This document shows, in pieces, positions 20,132 to 33,500 of a stretch of DNA of 64,000 nt (position 1 is the first letter of the stretch; each line of letters opens with the position of its first letter). The stretch lies in contig JAEILZ010000001.1 in assembly GCA_018873225.1 (NCBI GenBank), positions 4,526,001 through 4,590,000 on the forward strand, given 5' to 3'. This DNA is from [Phialemoniopsis] sp. UDSM-2020. Lineage: Eukaryota > Ascomycota > Sordariomycetes > Thyridiales > Thyridiaceae. Position numbers and translations under genes: made by a program. Below the pieces are notes generated by a model. That model saw only the letters and a list, made by a program, of their open reading frames with translations. It had not been told where the DNA came from and did no database searches.

Positions 20132-20658
20132 GACAGCCAAGATGGGACAGCATCGATAGTTGGAGCGAGAGAGCTATGATTCGGGAGTGGTGTGTTGTTC
20201 ATCTAAGCTAGGTAGTGCTCTTCACCTCACAAACCGGGCGATTTACATGTCTTTCCACCACGGAGCAGGGGAATATAAACACAACCATCAATAACAACTT
20301 TCACTTACGGCCATAGATGGTAGAAAATTCGGGATCCCGTCCGCTCTCCCATAGACAAGCTGCCAATCGCTGAATCAGTACTCAGGTCGGTGACGACTGG
20401 GGAATCCTCGGTGCTGTAAGTTTTTTGTATTTTTTTGCTCAATTTTTTGTCCCCGTTCTGGTGTTTTGTTCTCATCAGCATCAACGACCAGTGGGATATC
20501 AAATTCCGTTTCATATCTATCGAGCAGATTCATAACTGAAACGCCCGCCACTCACGCTTGGGAGTACATCGTGACTGGACCAACAATATTATTGTACTAC
20601 AGCAATCTACTGAGCATAGAAATAATTCAACAACAGACAGACATCACTCTAAAACTTA
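20132..20658. other. Intergenic, accessory stretch
   Basis: No gene is supported. The 13-mer TCTTTCCACCACG near 20249-20261 recurs near 21283-21295, upstream of the Clr5-ankyrin gene. Short open frames here have no motif. Confidence 0.4.
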
Positions 20659-20808
20659 ATGGAGAAACTTGAAAAGTATTGGGATGCAGTAAATGTCTCC
20701 TGGCTGACGGGGATTGCGGCTCAAAGGTACCAAATCGAAAGAATTTCAAAACCACTTACTTACAAACAGGTTCGACAACGGCCTATTGGCCAGCATTTGA
20801 TACCGTGA
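20659..20808 (+). pseudogene. Truncated relative of the 19.7-kb small membrane protein
   Basis: A 49-codon ORF whose first 27 residues align without gaps to the start of the protein encoded at 19724. Shared positions are M1, D/E2, W8, N/D9, A10, the WLTG core at 15-18, L/I19, A20, Y24, E/Q25, L/I26 and Q/E27. The twelve bases TGGCTGACGGGG are identical in both. The similarity ends after this N-terminal stretch, and no downstream hydrophobic helix follows in any frame I could join. It is most likely a decayed tandem copy. A short functional peptide, or a gene whose remaining exons I missed, is possible. Confidence 0.45.
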
Positions 20809-21408
20809 TCATCCTGACTGAGGCGAGCACATCCGTCCAATCCACCACAAAATGCTCATATTTTGGCTTGCAGCCTGATCGTCACATCGGACCAATAAGT
20901 CATGTCTGAGTGGATCGATACGTTTTGCAGCCAAGGTACATGCTGGCCATTGGCTCGGAAGGACCTGGTGGAGATGACAATATATTGTCACCAAGGCGTG
21001 ATGTGCTGGCATGTCTGGTCACGTAAAATGACCTTCTTTGGACGCCACGATATGCATGCGGACCTAGGCAGACACAGCCAGTGATCAGGCAGCCTATGAT
21101 GAGAGTCGCTCTCCATCTCTTGCAGGAACTCCTGTGGGCTTGTAAGCACCAAGAGCGGCTTGGTGAAAATGGCACACATTTAAGGGGTCTTGTCAGACCA
21201 AGCCTTCCAGCTTGCAGAAAAGCATTAGGTGATCGACAGCATAGCAGAAACAAAATCCTTGTCGGTACGATGTGTTCCGTTCTTTCCACCACGATATATA
21301 TTCTCAAGAGCCAACACCATCCTGACCGGCAGCCATAACAACACAAACTTTATCTCTCACTTGCAGTGAACCACCTAAGCACCCTCACCGACTCTTAGTC
21401 AAATTCAA
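20809..21408. other. Intergenic upstream of Clr5-ankyrin gene
   Basis: 600 bp without a supported gene. Overlapping open frames occur on both strands (up to 148 codons on minus) but lack domains. The region just upstream of 21409 is rich in A/C, as in fungal leaders. Confidence 0.4.
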
Positions 21409-24400
21409 ATGGCTCAGAAGATATCTCTTCAGCAGTGGGAGAGGCACAGGCCAACCATTGAACGTCTCCGCAACGCTGAAGGCTTGCCACTTGACAGTGA
21501 CAACAGACCTAATGTGATCAGCGAGATGAGAGACAAGTATGGCTTCTCAGCAACGTGAGTCACCCTTTCCCTGCCGATACTGGCATGACGCGATGCTGAA
21601 AGACAGAGGGGATGGACTAGATCGGCACAGTACCAAACGCAAATCAAGAAATGGGACAATCCTAAGAACTTGACACGCGCAGAGTGGCAGACCATCCTGA
21701 GCAAAGTCGACGAGGTGAAAGCTTCTGGAAAGACGTGCACTGTCACGATATCGGGACAAGTCATTGGTGAGAAGAGGATCGCACGAGCAAGGCGTTACTT
21801 ACGATCTGTTCACGCAACTACATCCAGACAAAACGAGGGTCTGTTCATCAGGCACACCTGACCATTATGAGCTTAGATCTAATTACCCAGACCATTAGTC
21901 TCGACCGAAACATGCCGGGCCAATATTCTGGTTCTGGGTAACAGTGATGATGAAGCGGCATCCGTTGATCACACTACAAGTGACCCCATCTCGACCTGTA
22001 CAAGTTCGTTGTCAACAAGCGAACAGCTGCTTCTGGAATCCGGAGGGACTTGGCATATTTCCTCCCAACACTCACCTTCTATTGGGCCATCTTCTCTCAC
22101 CGCTCACTCCTCTTCTCTATCTGAGACCTCCTGGAATGATGTGTTAATTCATAATCAGTCGGAAGGCTCTAACGCCTGCTTTGTGAGCCACGATGCCCTT
22201 GTCCACGAGCATGGAGTCGAAACGAGCAACGATATCCAAACCGTGCCTCACCGCCGTAGTCATTGTTCTCAATTCACTGCGATAACAGATCCGTGGAACA
22301 TCAGGCTTCCTAGTGTTCGTCTTTTGATGCAATATCACAACACTTCTAGCCAGGGCCGATCCCAAATCACAGTACCTGACCCTTGGCGCGATTCCATTCT
22401 GACACAACCATTGCCAGTGGTCAACCTGGTGTCAGCTTGCTTAGGTTCCGATTCTGGTACTCAAGATCCACTGGTCTTGATTGACCAATTTCTCTCATTA
22501 ATGCCACCATCACTGATTTCATCACATCACCAGTCGATGGGCTTTCCTCTGAGAGGAGGCGAGTGTAGCCACGAGCTGTTCTCTAAAGCCTACTTTGTTT
22601 CCCTCATCAACAACCTCCAAGGCTACGAAGGAGTCTCTCCGGCCTTTTTCGCCCTTTATCCCCGTTGTTACCCAAAGCTAGCTGGGCAAATACTACAAGG
22701 CATCGAGACATGGCCTGAAGTTCTGGCTCGGCCGCTAGCAGAAAACATGTTGAGAGCGGCTATTGCTGCCGGCGATGTCGACGCGTTGAAGTCGATATTA
22801 CAGACAGTGAGGAAGACACGCCTCTGCATTGAGTCTAACGAAACATGCCAGAGCAGCGACATCTCTCGGCTAGGTATTACTCATATCGCGGTGCATTTTG
22901 ACCAATTCGAATGCTTAGAAGGGCTGTATCAGGCCGGAATCAAAACTCTCACAACCGATGTATGCAATGATGCAGCTCTTGGTCACATCCACGGAGCACT
23001 AGATTACTTTCTTTATGATAACCGGACAAACGAAAAGCTCCTGGAGTTATTATTGCACAATAATAGAGGGCCTACCTCTAGACCAATGAGACTACTACTT
23101 CGGCAACGACAATTCTTCCACAAAAATTGGTTACACGAGACCAGGATCGATGAGCAAATTTTCAGATATACTGCCCAATATCACCATGATCTTTGCTTCG
23201 AATATTTATCCCGGACTGTTGTATGGGACGATAACGAATCCGTTGTTTTACAGACTTTGAGCATATGTCGGGAGAACGCCTGTAGGCGAAGTCATCAGGA
23301 ATTTGAATGGACCATGAACACCCTACTTTGGTATGCTGCCCTGCACGGTAGAGTTTCGCTGATTTTGGCGCTCACTGCCTTCATCGACCTTCCTCCTCTA
23401 GCTCTATGCGCTGCGATTCGGGGTGGTCACCGGTCTATTGTGTTTGACCTCTTGGATCAAGGTGTGGATGCGGACCCCGATCCGCAGGACGTGGTTGATT
23501 TCACATCTACACGACCATGGTCTTACCATCTCATAAGACAAAGACGCTGGTACGGACAGTCAAAAGAGCGCACAACGCCCCTAGCAGAAGCATTGTCTCA
23601 ACACAACCACTCTCTCGTGAAGCAGCTCGAATCAAAAGGCGCCTTGCGCCGCATCCACGAAACGGAACGACTTCAAATCATGATGGATGCAGCCGTCGCT
23701 GCTGGCGAGTTTGCGTACATTAAGAAGATATTGACACGGTTTCCGGATTGTGATGCGATAATGTCTGAGGAATCGATTCATATCGCATTGGCAAACAATC
23801 ATCAAGGGGAAATTGTCACTCTCCTTGAAGCTGGTGTAGGGTTGCACGTCTTGAATATGACTGACGAGATCATCGGGTCACAACACCATGATTTCATCAA
23901 CATCATTCTCGAATACGATATAGCAATCATTGAAGAGAGCCTACGGAGCGTCATCAAGCAAGAACATACTCACCTCGTCAAGTGGGTGCTGTCAGTCAAA
24001 AGCTTCAATATTGAAGATGTGTCGAGCATGCAGACTCCTCTCTTTTGGGCTGTCAAGTTCGGTGACGAGGATATTGTCAAGTCTCTCCTTCGTTATGGGT
24101 ATGATCCAGCGGCTATTGTCAATCAAGTATCTGCGTTGAGAATTGCTACGGAGAAGAACGACGATCGGCTGTTGACGCTCTTGCTCGAGGCACATCCACT
24201 TACAACTGCACAAGAGAATATGCTCCAAGCGATCTGGCTCTGCGGTCCGAGTTATCGACGAAAATTAGTGGACATTTACAAGGCTAAATTCCCACGTAGA
24301 ATCACTGGTTTCGGCGGCGGTGCTTTGATTGTCGCCATTCTGCGAAACGATGTCGATCTGCTAGAGAACCTGATTCACATTCGAATTGATCCCAACGCTA

Positions 24401-25161
24401 GAGCCGGTATGTCGGGCGGAAGGCTTGACTATACAAGTATCGGTCCACACACAGATTATTTTGTTTTTGATAAGCTTGCACACAAGCAGGATTTGCAAAA
24501 TGGTCACTACTCAGCTCTTGGCCTGGCGATCGTCTATGGCGATGCGAGGCATGACTTTGTTCAAACTCTCCTGACCGCTGGTGGCTCACCAAACGCCATT
24601 GGTTGGCAGAACTTACAGGGTTTCATAATGGGGCAGAAAACCGCATTTCTACTCGCGATCCAGGTCAACAGTCTCTCCATCGTACTGTTGTTACTGAAAT
24701 ATGGAGCCGACGTCAACCTGCCAGCACGACGAGGGATCAAACGCACACCATTGCAATTTGCCTGCGAGAAGAGCACTATTGAGATTGTACAGGCTCTTCT
24801 GCGGTATGGCGCAGAAGTGAACGCGCCTCCTGCGTGGAGAGGTGGTGCAACAGCCTTGCAGTGTGCAGCGATTCGTGGCCACGTGCCCATAGCTGCCCTG
24901 CTCCTTGAAAACGGTGCAAAAGTCCATGCAGAGAAGTCGAGAATTGATGGTCGTACTGCCTTGGAAGGTGCTGCAGAGTATGGTAGGGTAGATATGTTGA
25001 AACTGCTCTGGGATGCAGCATCAGGTCAGGGGTTCAGTGAAGACGAGGTCACACAAGCCTCCAAGTTAGCCAAGCGGAATGGGCATCAGGGCTGCGTGGA
25101 CTACCTGTTAATTCTTTCCTCTGATTGCGAATTGTCGGAACCTATTCTCATACAAGCTTGA
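21409..25161 (+). CDS. Clr5-domain ankyrin-repeat protein
   Basis: Three exons by frame joining: 21409-21554, 21621-21838 and 21899-25161; 1208 aa. Exons 1-2 encode a Clr5 domain (about residues 8-75): WERHRPTIERLR, then MRDKYGFSATSAQYQTQI across intron 1, then KKWDNPKNLT. A basic IGEKRIARARRYLRS stretch follows. Intron 2 uses a weak donor (GTCTGT) and an ATTAG acceptor; without it the frame stops at 21861. The long third exon has a helical middle region and ankyrin-type repeats, scattered from about residue 830 and regular from about 1030 to 1190 (VLLLLKYGADVNLPARRG, EIVQALLRYGAEVNAP, IAALLLENGAKVHAEK). Clr5 domains are fungal, probably DNA-related; ankyrins bind proteins. Codons are less GC-rich than in neighbours, suggesting a lineage-specific gene. 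It could instead be two genes if intron 2 is wrong. Confidence 0.8.
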
Positions 25162-25901
25162 AAGCTGGAACCTCTCGCCCGATGGGAAGCTCTTATCAAG
25201 AAAGCACTCTTGAATTGCGAATGGTTTGAACTCACTCTCTCGCTTGTCCAGTTCTACACTCTTGTGCATCACTTGCAGCGAAAGTTGAATTCTCTTTCGA
25301 CATTGAGATAAAGTCTATACAACATAACCTATCAATTAGTATCCTTAAAATAGTGATATTCAAGTCACAGTCGCAGAAAATAGCATCAAGGAGTGTGTCA
25401 AACACAACTGCAGCCTTGATGGCTATGACCTCCCAATAATGAGACTTAACTCCCCCGTCATACAGGCGGGTTTAGGCTATGAGTTGCTATCATATCTTCG
25501 TTTTCAAGGGCAGCTGCCCCTGTTGCTTTCGCATCTGGTGTTTCCTGTGATGCGGCTCTAAGAATGTCGTTGATGGCACTACAGGAATGACTGGCGGACC
25601 CACCGGGCCAACAAGCACTCACTACAACCCGCTGGTGATTGGTCGACGGAGCTTAGTCCAGGAACCCTTCGGCAAGGCACATACCCGCAGCCCCTCCACC
25701 GTCATAACTAACCTCCAAGCTTCGAACGACTACTCTTCAATCCCCCCCCACCACCAACAACTCTCTCACACACACCATACACAATCATACCTATAGTAGC
25801 ACCTTATTTGAGCACTTTCAGCCTCGATTGACTTCTCCAATCCAAGATAAACACACATCTCAATTATCCCTTGACCAATCCCCGCCACCAGACAATTCAC
25901 A
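25162..25901. other. Intergenic, Clr5-ankyrin gene to lumazine synthase
   Basis: 740 bp without a supported gene. The 0.2 kb before 25902 is C/A/T-rich with CACACACCATACACAATC, a normal leader composition. Confidence 0.5.
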
Positions 25902-26599
<698 letters not shown>

Positions 26600-27592
26600 A
26601 AAGACCTGTCTCGAATGACTTGGGAAGGATCAGTCATTCCGTTGGGTAGTCTATAGGCGTGGGTGGGACTTGTTTCGGGGATGCGGGGAGGGAAGAGACG
26701 GTGTTTCTTGTGGAAAGTCAACGGCAAAGGTAGGGCTTGTGCGGATGGCGAGGACCATGCACTGCCCAAATGATAGACTCGGAACTACGGCCAGGGTGCG
26801 GTCTAGACATAGAGGCTATTCATATCAAAAATCAAAATAAATCATATCAACAAGGATCGCAAGATGATCGTACTCGCAATTCTCATGGATTTCTAGCATA
26901 TAGGCTCCTAATCTCAGAATCATCAAATTTGACATGATGAATGTACGTCACTACATCGGAGAATAAAGGTGTACAGGACGGTCACTCATCAAGAGACTAG
27001 CAGAAAGTTGCAATAAAACGACTATTAGATTATTGCGTACGTAGCAAGGTAGATGAGGGTACCGTTCTGTCTATCATCAAAAGGCTGGAGATCTTTGTGA
27101 AATAAACAATTCGTGCCCTTCCCTCGCTCTTCTCTCCTTTTATGAATTTCTGCAAAATCGTCCCATCCCATTCAACCAACAGAAATTAAAAAAGAATAGA
27201 GACATCCAAGCTGGATGTCTGCCTTCCCGTCCCCTGTCCCATTCTGTAGATGATAGGTCTTCGATCTCCTGGTCTCTCTCTTCCTCTGCTCCGCAGTATC
27301 ACCCTCCTTCTGTGGTTTGAAAAGATGAATAAGCGCCATATGAACAATGGAGGGACAGATCAGATCGGTAGCTCCCTTTCCAGCCCCGATCTCGTCCGTA
27401 GTAGAATGTACAGCAGAATGGTTTCTCCCCTTGTCTCCCCAAGATCGTCGTCCGTGTTGTCTCCTCCCCTCGAATCTAGTGCGCGGAGTTTCGTGTCAAG
27501 ACTCCACCCAATGCATAAATTGTTTCATCCAATTCCGAACAGAAGACTGATCCAACTTGAGAAATCGTACCAACGCCATGAGACGGCGCCTC
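26600..27592. other. Convergent 3' region
   Basis: About 1 kb between the stops of RIB4 (plus) and the 966-aa gene (minus). No gene is supported; it probably holds both 3' untranslated regions. The stretch 27120-27300 is T/C-rich on the plus strand. Confidence 0.45.
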
Positions 27593-30584
27593 TTAGCTTA
27601 TGAGCGCCCCAATGTCGCTATCAATGTCCTTCTTGGTCCTCCACAGCGACTTCTTCTTCTCCCGCTTAGCCTTCATGGCTGCCCATCCCTGCTCGTCGTC
27701 CTCGTCGTCCGAGGCGTTGTTCGACTTGTTGAGTGGCGACGTCGGGCTCGCCTTGCGCGGCTGATCCCACGCGCCCAGGGCGCCCGACATGAGTGATGAC
27801 TTGCGCGAGTGCTCGGTGCCGGCCGAGGGTGGCGGGGCTTGCGAGACAGGGCGGTAGCGGCCTGGCAGACCGACGTTGCTACGCTCCGACGGCGCAATGG
27901 AGGGTGCGTAGCCGTTGGCGCCAACGACCCGGATGGAAGGCGCGTACCCGGCGCCCTGAGGCTGGATCCACGACGAGGAGCTGGGCTGGACCATGCTCAT
28001 AGTCCGGCCGTAGTCGTTCGGGCGGCCCATGGGCATGTCGACAACGGAACCCGTATCCATGAACGAGTGACGCATGTCAGGACCCGGTCCCATGCCCATT
28101 CCCATGCCCATGCCCATCGGCGGTCCCATTTGAGGAGGGCCCATTTGAGGGGGCCCCATGCTGCCCATCGAGGCTGTGGGCATGTGGCTCATGGGCCTTC
28201 CCTGTCCCTGCATCTGTGCCTGTGCCTGTGCCTGGCCGCCGTTGCCATTGGTGGCCATCATCTGCATAAACTGCATCTGCATCTGCATGAACTGCTGCAT
28301 CTGCTGGTTCATCTGGATCTGGGCCTGGTCGCCTGGCGTGAGCATCATGGGGTTGCCCATGCCTTGCATCTGCGGGTACATCATCTGAGGTGGGATGCCG
28401 GCCATCGGGTCGAACTGTTGTGTGCCCATCGAAGGCAGTGGCTTGCTGGGATTGGCCTCCAAGTTGGGGCTTCCTCTCCTCAATGCCCGCGAGCGCTCCT
28501 CGTTGGCAATCACGCCGACCAGGCCGCCGGGGGGAGCGGGTCCGCCAGCCGCTGAGGGAGCTGGAGCGCCTCCGCCAAAGGCGAGGCTCTCACGCGGCGC
28601 CCCATTGACAAGGCCGGCCCCCAGGAAAGGATCCTGCGGCAGCCTCCTCGCGAATGCGGGCAGGCGAGCGCCGCTACCTCCAGCTTCGCCCATGGCTGAT
28701 CCAGGACGCTGGTAGCTTGGTGTCTGGGCGGCTTCCCGCAGGTTGGGGTTCGACATCATGGTCGTCAGCCTGGTGGGAGGTCGGTTCTTGCCAGGGAAGC
28801 CGTGCGCTGCCAGGATGGCCAGGGGCACCTCTTCATCCTCCTCCCCATCTGAGGTGTCCTTGGGCGAAGGACCCATGTTGGTGGCCATGTTCGGCAGGTT
28901 TGGCGTGCTGAAGGAGGTCGGCATGGAAGGACGTGACACAGGCGGCCCGCTAGATCCGGTCTCTCCTGTGACTTTCATCATCTGTTGCCGGTATACAGCC
29001 ATGTGAGCCTCCTGCTTCCGTCTCTGCTTTGCAGCTTGCTTGGTCTTCTCCACCTCGTCCTCATCATCCTCGTAATGGTCCTCATCATCGTCATCATGAG
29101 CGTCGTCGTGATCTGACGATGCAGCCGGCGACCTGGTCCCTTGGCGTACCTTGTCCTGCCTGTAACGCTCAAATTCAGCCGGAGTCATCACCTTGTGCTG
29201 CTGCTGCTGCTTTTGCGGTGCGGGTTTACGAGGAATTCCGCGTTGAGGGGTCGATCGGTTCGATGTTGGGCGGCTTGTCGCGAACAGGTTGTCTTCCTCG
29301 CTGGCAGGAATCGATGAGTGCGTCAGCCGGGACTCTGAAGAGACTTGTCTCCAGCTAGGTGTGGTGTTGAAGGTGTCTTCGTTTCGCCTATAGCGGCCAG
29401 ACTGACTCGGCGCCGGAGGTGGCCCACTGGCCAGGAACCTACTGGCAGCCGAGAGGTCTTTCAGTAGTCTCGAGTCCTCATCGTCACCGTCTCCCACCTC
29501 GGTAGCTGATCGTCGCCTGCCCATGATAGCGCTGGCCCTCTTCAATATCCCGCCATCTGACGCCGAAACAGGAATCTGCGGCCGGTCCGCGGCTGGAGAC
29601 GCGTGTCTAGGTACAGGTGGGGCATTCTCGTTAGTGGGCGAGTCATATGTCGGGCTCGCGTTGAGCAACTGGTCGTTCGAGTGGTGGCTTCCCCAGGAGA
29701 AGGGGGATGGCTCAATGCTAGAAGCCTTGTCAATCTGCAGTGGTGCTGGCTGTGCCAGCCGATTTCCGGTCAAAGATCGGGGTGCCAATGCTTGTCTTGC
29801 GGCAGGATCGTCTCCTCGCAGCGTCATGACGCTTTGCCTCTTTTCAAAGCTCAGCATTTTGGCAAAGTCTCCTCCCATGTCCATATTGAAATCCTGATCC
29901 AGCCTAGGTGGAGTCGCGGTGCTCGAAGTCGACTCGGTCGTTGCTCGCGATCTGCCGCCGTCCATGTAGCTCTGAGGGGTTGCAGGCACCGGAGGAATCG
30001 GTTCCTCGACAACTGGGGCCGGGGGCGGTATGTTGTTTTTCTTCTGGCCTCCGAAGGAGAACGTTCTGCCTGCCGCCTTCAAGAAGTTGGAACTCGACTT
30101 GGGGAGCGGGGGCAATGGCATATCGGTCTGGCTCCTCCTGATCCCGCCCTTGGATTCCTCCTGTTCCCTCAGGTCAGCGGACGAGGGTGCGGTGGAAGCA
30201 TTGCTGTATCGAGACGAGTTATCTGTTGACATGGTCTTTGTGGTGTTGGATGAACCGCTGCCGCTGCCATAATAGTTAGCAAGCTTCCAAACGGAGCTCG
30301 GAAAATCACACGGGGGGTGTTTCCCGCCAATCGACTTGACTAGTGCTCACGTACCGATTGGTGTTTAGATTGGCAAAGATGTTGTCTTCAACAGAGATGT
30401 TGGAGACGCTGGCTCTAGCCAGAGCATGTCCCTTTGCCGCCATTCTTGCACCGCCATCAAAAGATTTGCCATTGGAAACCTGGTTCCGCTCGAGCACTCG
30501 AAAGGTCGGTTCCGCTGGGGCGGCATTCTCGAGACTATCTGCGGTGGATCGCCGCCTGCCGAAGGTTACTGGAAACTTAGGCAT
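27593..30584 (-). CDS. Large disordered Met/Gln/Pro-rich protein, function unknown
   Basis: Two exons: 30355-30584 and 27593-30263, joined across a 91-nt intron (GTACGT...GGCAG with GCTAAC branch) that restores an Arg codon; 966 aa. An internal ATG at 30232 would give 879 aa and drop exon 1. Exon 1 (MPKFPVTFGRRRSTADSLEN) looks genuinely coding, because its frame stays open through a good splice junction. The protein is mostly disordered: Ser/Pro-rich first half, an acidic DDDDEDHYEDDEDE patch with an adjacent Lys/Gln coiled coil, then a strongly Met/Gln/Gly/Pro-rich segment (about 690-770). A charged C-terminus with GWAAMKAKREKKKSLWRTKK ends it. I do not recognise a catalytic domain. The Met/Gln-rich part resembles prion-like or condensate-forming segments; a role in RNA or cortical bodies is a guess. 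Confidence 0.75.
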
Positions 30585-33500
30585 ATAGACTCGAGGTCGG
30601 CCTGGCCGACGAACTCAGGGCACAAGCCGGTGACGATATCTGCGACTGCAATGAAGCAGAGGTAGCGTGTGGTTGATCGGAGGACGACGGACGGGAAATG
30701 TTCAGGCCTGGTGGAATACGAGGCTGGGCTGGGGTTTGTGTGACAGGCTAAACACGACGTGGGTGGCCTGTGATTTCTCCCACCCTCCTTCTTCGCTGCC
30801 TGTCGATAAGGCGATGGCTTATGACGCGCGAGCTATCGGTTGACTGCATAAATGAAGCGCCCCAGAGTTAGCAAGGTATTCCTAACTATGCGGCCTCCCG
30901 TTGTTCTCTCGGCGAATACGCCGAGAATGAGGAGTGACAAAGAAACTAGCGTCCTCAAGACTCCGACTGTGTGCGACTGCGCGGTTGTAACAACACAATG
31001 ATCAAGGGTTGGAGCACGCAGAGGCTGGGACCAGGACAGATCTCTCCCCAGAACGCCCTCGCCTATGCAGCTGAGCGATTGTGTCTGTGTCCGGCACGAC
31101 CGAGAGCATGCGTCAAAGGGCAAGGTGCGGGCGCATAAGGCGGCTATCGTGGGAGATATTGAAATCCGGAGGAGAAGAGGGTGTCTCGAGCATACACGGT
31201 ATACAAAGAAAGAGTATCTTGTCTCACTTACACAAACAACCGAGAACAAGCTTGCCTGGGTATTAATCGAAGAGCAGCTTATGAAGCCCCTATGCTGTAG
31301 CGATGGGCTATTGCGAGGTGTAAGGCAGCAAGATTGGGCGTGCTTCGGACAGCAAAAAAGGTGACGCCACGAGAGCAGGATTTGTTGAGGCGAGTGAGCT
31401 GAAGAAAGAAAGGGGACGTCTATGGTCCGAGAGCAAAGAAAAGACAAGCTGACGAAAAATAAATCTATTGGGCGTCGGAGCGAAAAGGCACAAATGGTCA
31501 ACGAGAGACTGTGAAGGAGAACAAGACGGTCACCAAAAGGGCTTCAACGCTTGCAGCAACAGAACGATGATTAGGGATGAATTGACGTCGTTAGCTTCCG
31601 GAGAGGAGGAGGAAAAGGGAAGGGAAGCAAAGGGTCGAAGAATACGGAAGACTGAAGCCAAGCAGGCCGACAGCGAGAGCGAGAGAAAGATGTTGCGTGA
31701 CGGGATAAGAAAGACAAAGGTAGGGGTCGCTGCTCGGTTACCAAAAAGCCCACCCACACGCTCGCACCCTTTACCACTAACAGCTTGAAAGGTGCAGGCA
31801 GGTACGGACAGGGTACCTCGATCCAGGCAGGAGAAGAGAAAAAAAAAATAGGGACGGTTGGACCTGGACCGCTCTGGAGAGAAAAAGGTGGTTGACCCGT
31901 CAGGGGCTCCGCAGGTGCCTTTAGAGTACCGGGCTAGGAGGATCCACCGGAGCCAGCGAGGACCAGGGGTGGTGGTGGGGGAGAAAAAGCTCGCTGAGCG
32001 CAAGGGGACCGGGGACGGGGCACAGGGGGGTTGTTGGACCAGACACGCAGCCAGTCTGTGTGTGTACGGCGCATGTACAGTCACTCACATAAGTGAACCC
32101 CTGTTGTAAACATGACGACGGGCTGCTGGTAAGGAGCGGAAAGGTTTTGTACCACCATCGACGATAAAGAAGCTGTCTCTAGCTCACATGGATAACTCCC
32201 AGTAGCTCGACGACGGGCCAACAGCCAGCCGCAAGCCAGTCTAGCCAATGCACACTGACAAGCCCAAGAAGGCCGAGATGGGAGTTTGAAGAGCCGCTGA
32301 TGGCAAAATCACATGTGTGCGGTTTTGTCATGGCAGACAGCACAGATGTGGTCTAGCCTTGGTGAGGATTTTTGCCTCCTTTAACTCCGTTCTCTCCTTG
32401 CACCTCTTCGTGTAATGCCTCGGAGAATTTTCGACCATGATCGTGCCGACGACATCTCAATGTTGCCCGTCGATTGTCTACTTTTAGATCTTGTACGCAT
32501 ACTCAAACCGTAAGATGACGAATGGCTTCTATGTTCTTTTGAGAGCATTGCACGACAGTCTTCAGATCGAAACATTGATCCTCTCAACGTGCCTTGCTGC
32601 GTTTGCACGAGCGGTCAAATGCTAGCACCGATGATTGACTTTGTTAGGCCCCGCCCATACAGCTCTGGCGAGCTTTTTAGTGGTCTCACAGAACCTCTCC
32701 CGGGCCTTCCCACCGCCCGCCCGGGTGAGACTCAGATGGGTGGTGGGGACCTTTTCAGCGCTGATCTGGCCAGCAATCCGAGCTAATGACGCCTACCTGC
32801 CCGGAATAGCACAGCACCAGCCTTGCAAGCCTGGCCCTGGAAGAAAGTACCTCGAGTGTATTTTTGGGCAAATCTCCCACCGGTCTCGCCCACCCTGTGA
32901 CCTATGACCTTGGAGGATTCGCCCACCTGGCGTTTTTTCAATACAATTTCTAGAAGCGGCACTGGGATTTGTTTCCCTGTTGAAGATCTCATTTCACTCT
33001 TGTTGCAATCTCCAGAAAAGAGCCTCTTTCCCTCCCGATCTTTGAATTCTGCCGGCATCGACGATACGAAAAACCTTGTCGTACAAGTCGACAATGACTT
33101 GACTGCCGTTGCTCGGCCTGCATGTATCTGAACGGGCCTCGCACTGATGCATGTGCACTGTGACGCCCGTATGGAGTACGTGGTAAATCAGCACACCGTG
33201 ATCCACCCTACATCTCTAACTACGCCAAAATTGTGCAACTATTGCAACGTTGTTGATCCTTCCTGCGGCTTGCTAGCTATTCTCAGATAGACGTCTCAAG
33301 CCTTATGCAACCCAAAGCAAGGCAGCAACCCCCGGCTTGCCCTGACTGCCCTGCTACTGCTCTGGAACAACTTGCTTGACCTGCTGGAGCCGCAGACCCT
33401 GCCTTGGAAGGACGGGCGATCCCGAATCCACACCCTTCATGCTCTCAGTTGCAACTCACAGAACCAACAGCAGCAGCTATCTAGCAGCGGTCCTGAAGTG

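Noticed and set aside
24561..25021. Overlapping minus-strand frames within the ankyrin exon
   Set aside because: The plus-strand ankyrin repeats explain the region fully.
30833..31501. 222-codon open frame on minus strand
   Set aside because: Lies in a pyrimidine-rich region upstream of the 966-aa gene; Ser/Leu/Phe/Cys-rich chance translation, no domain.
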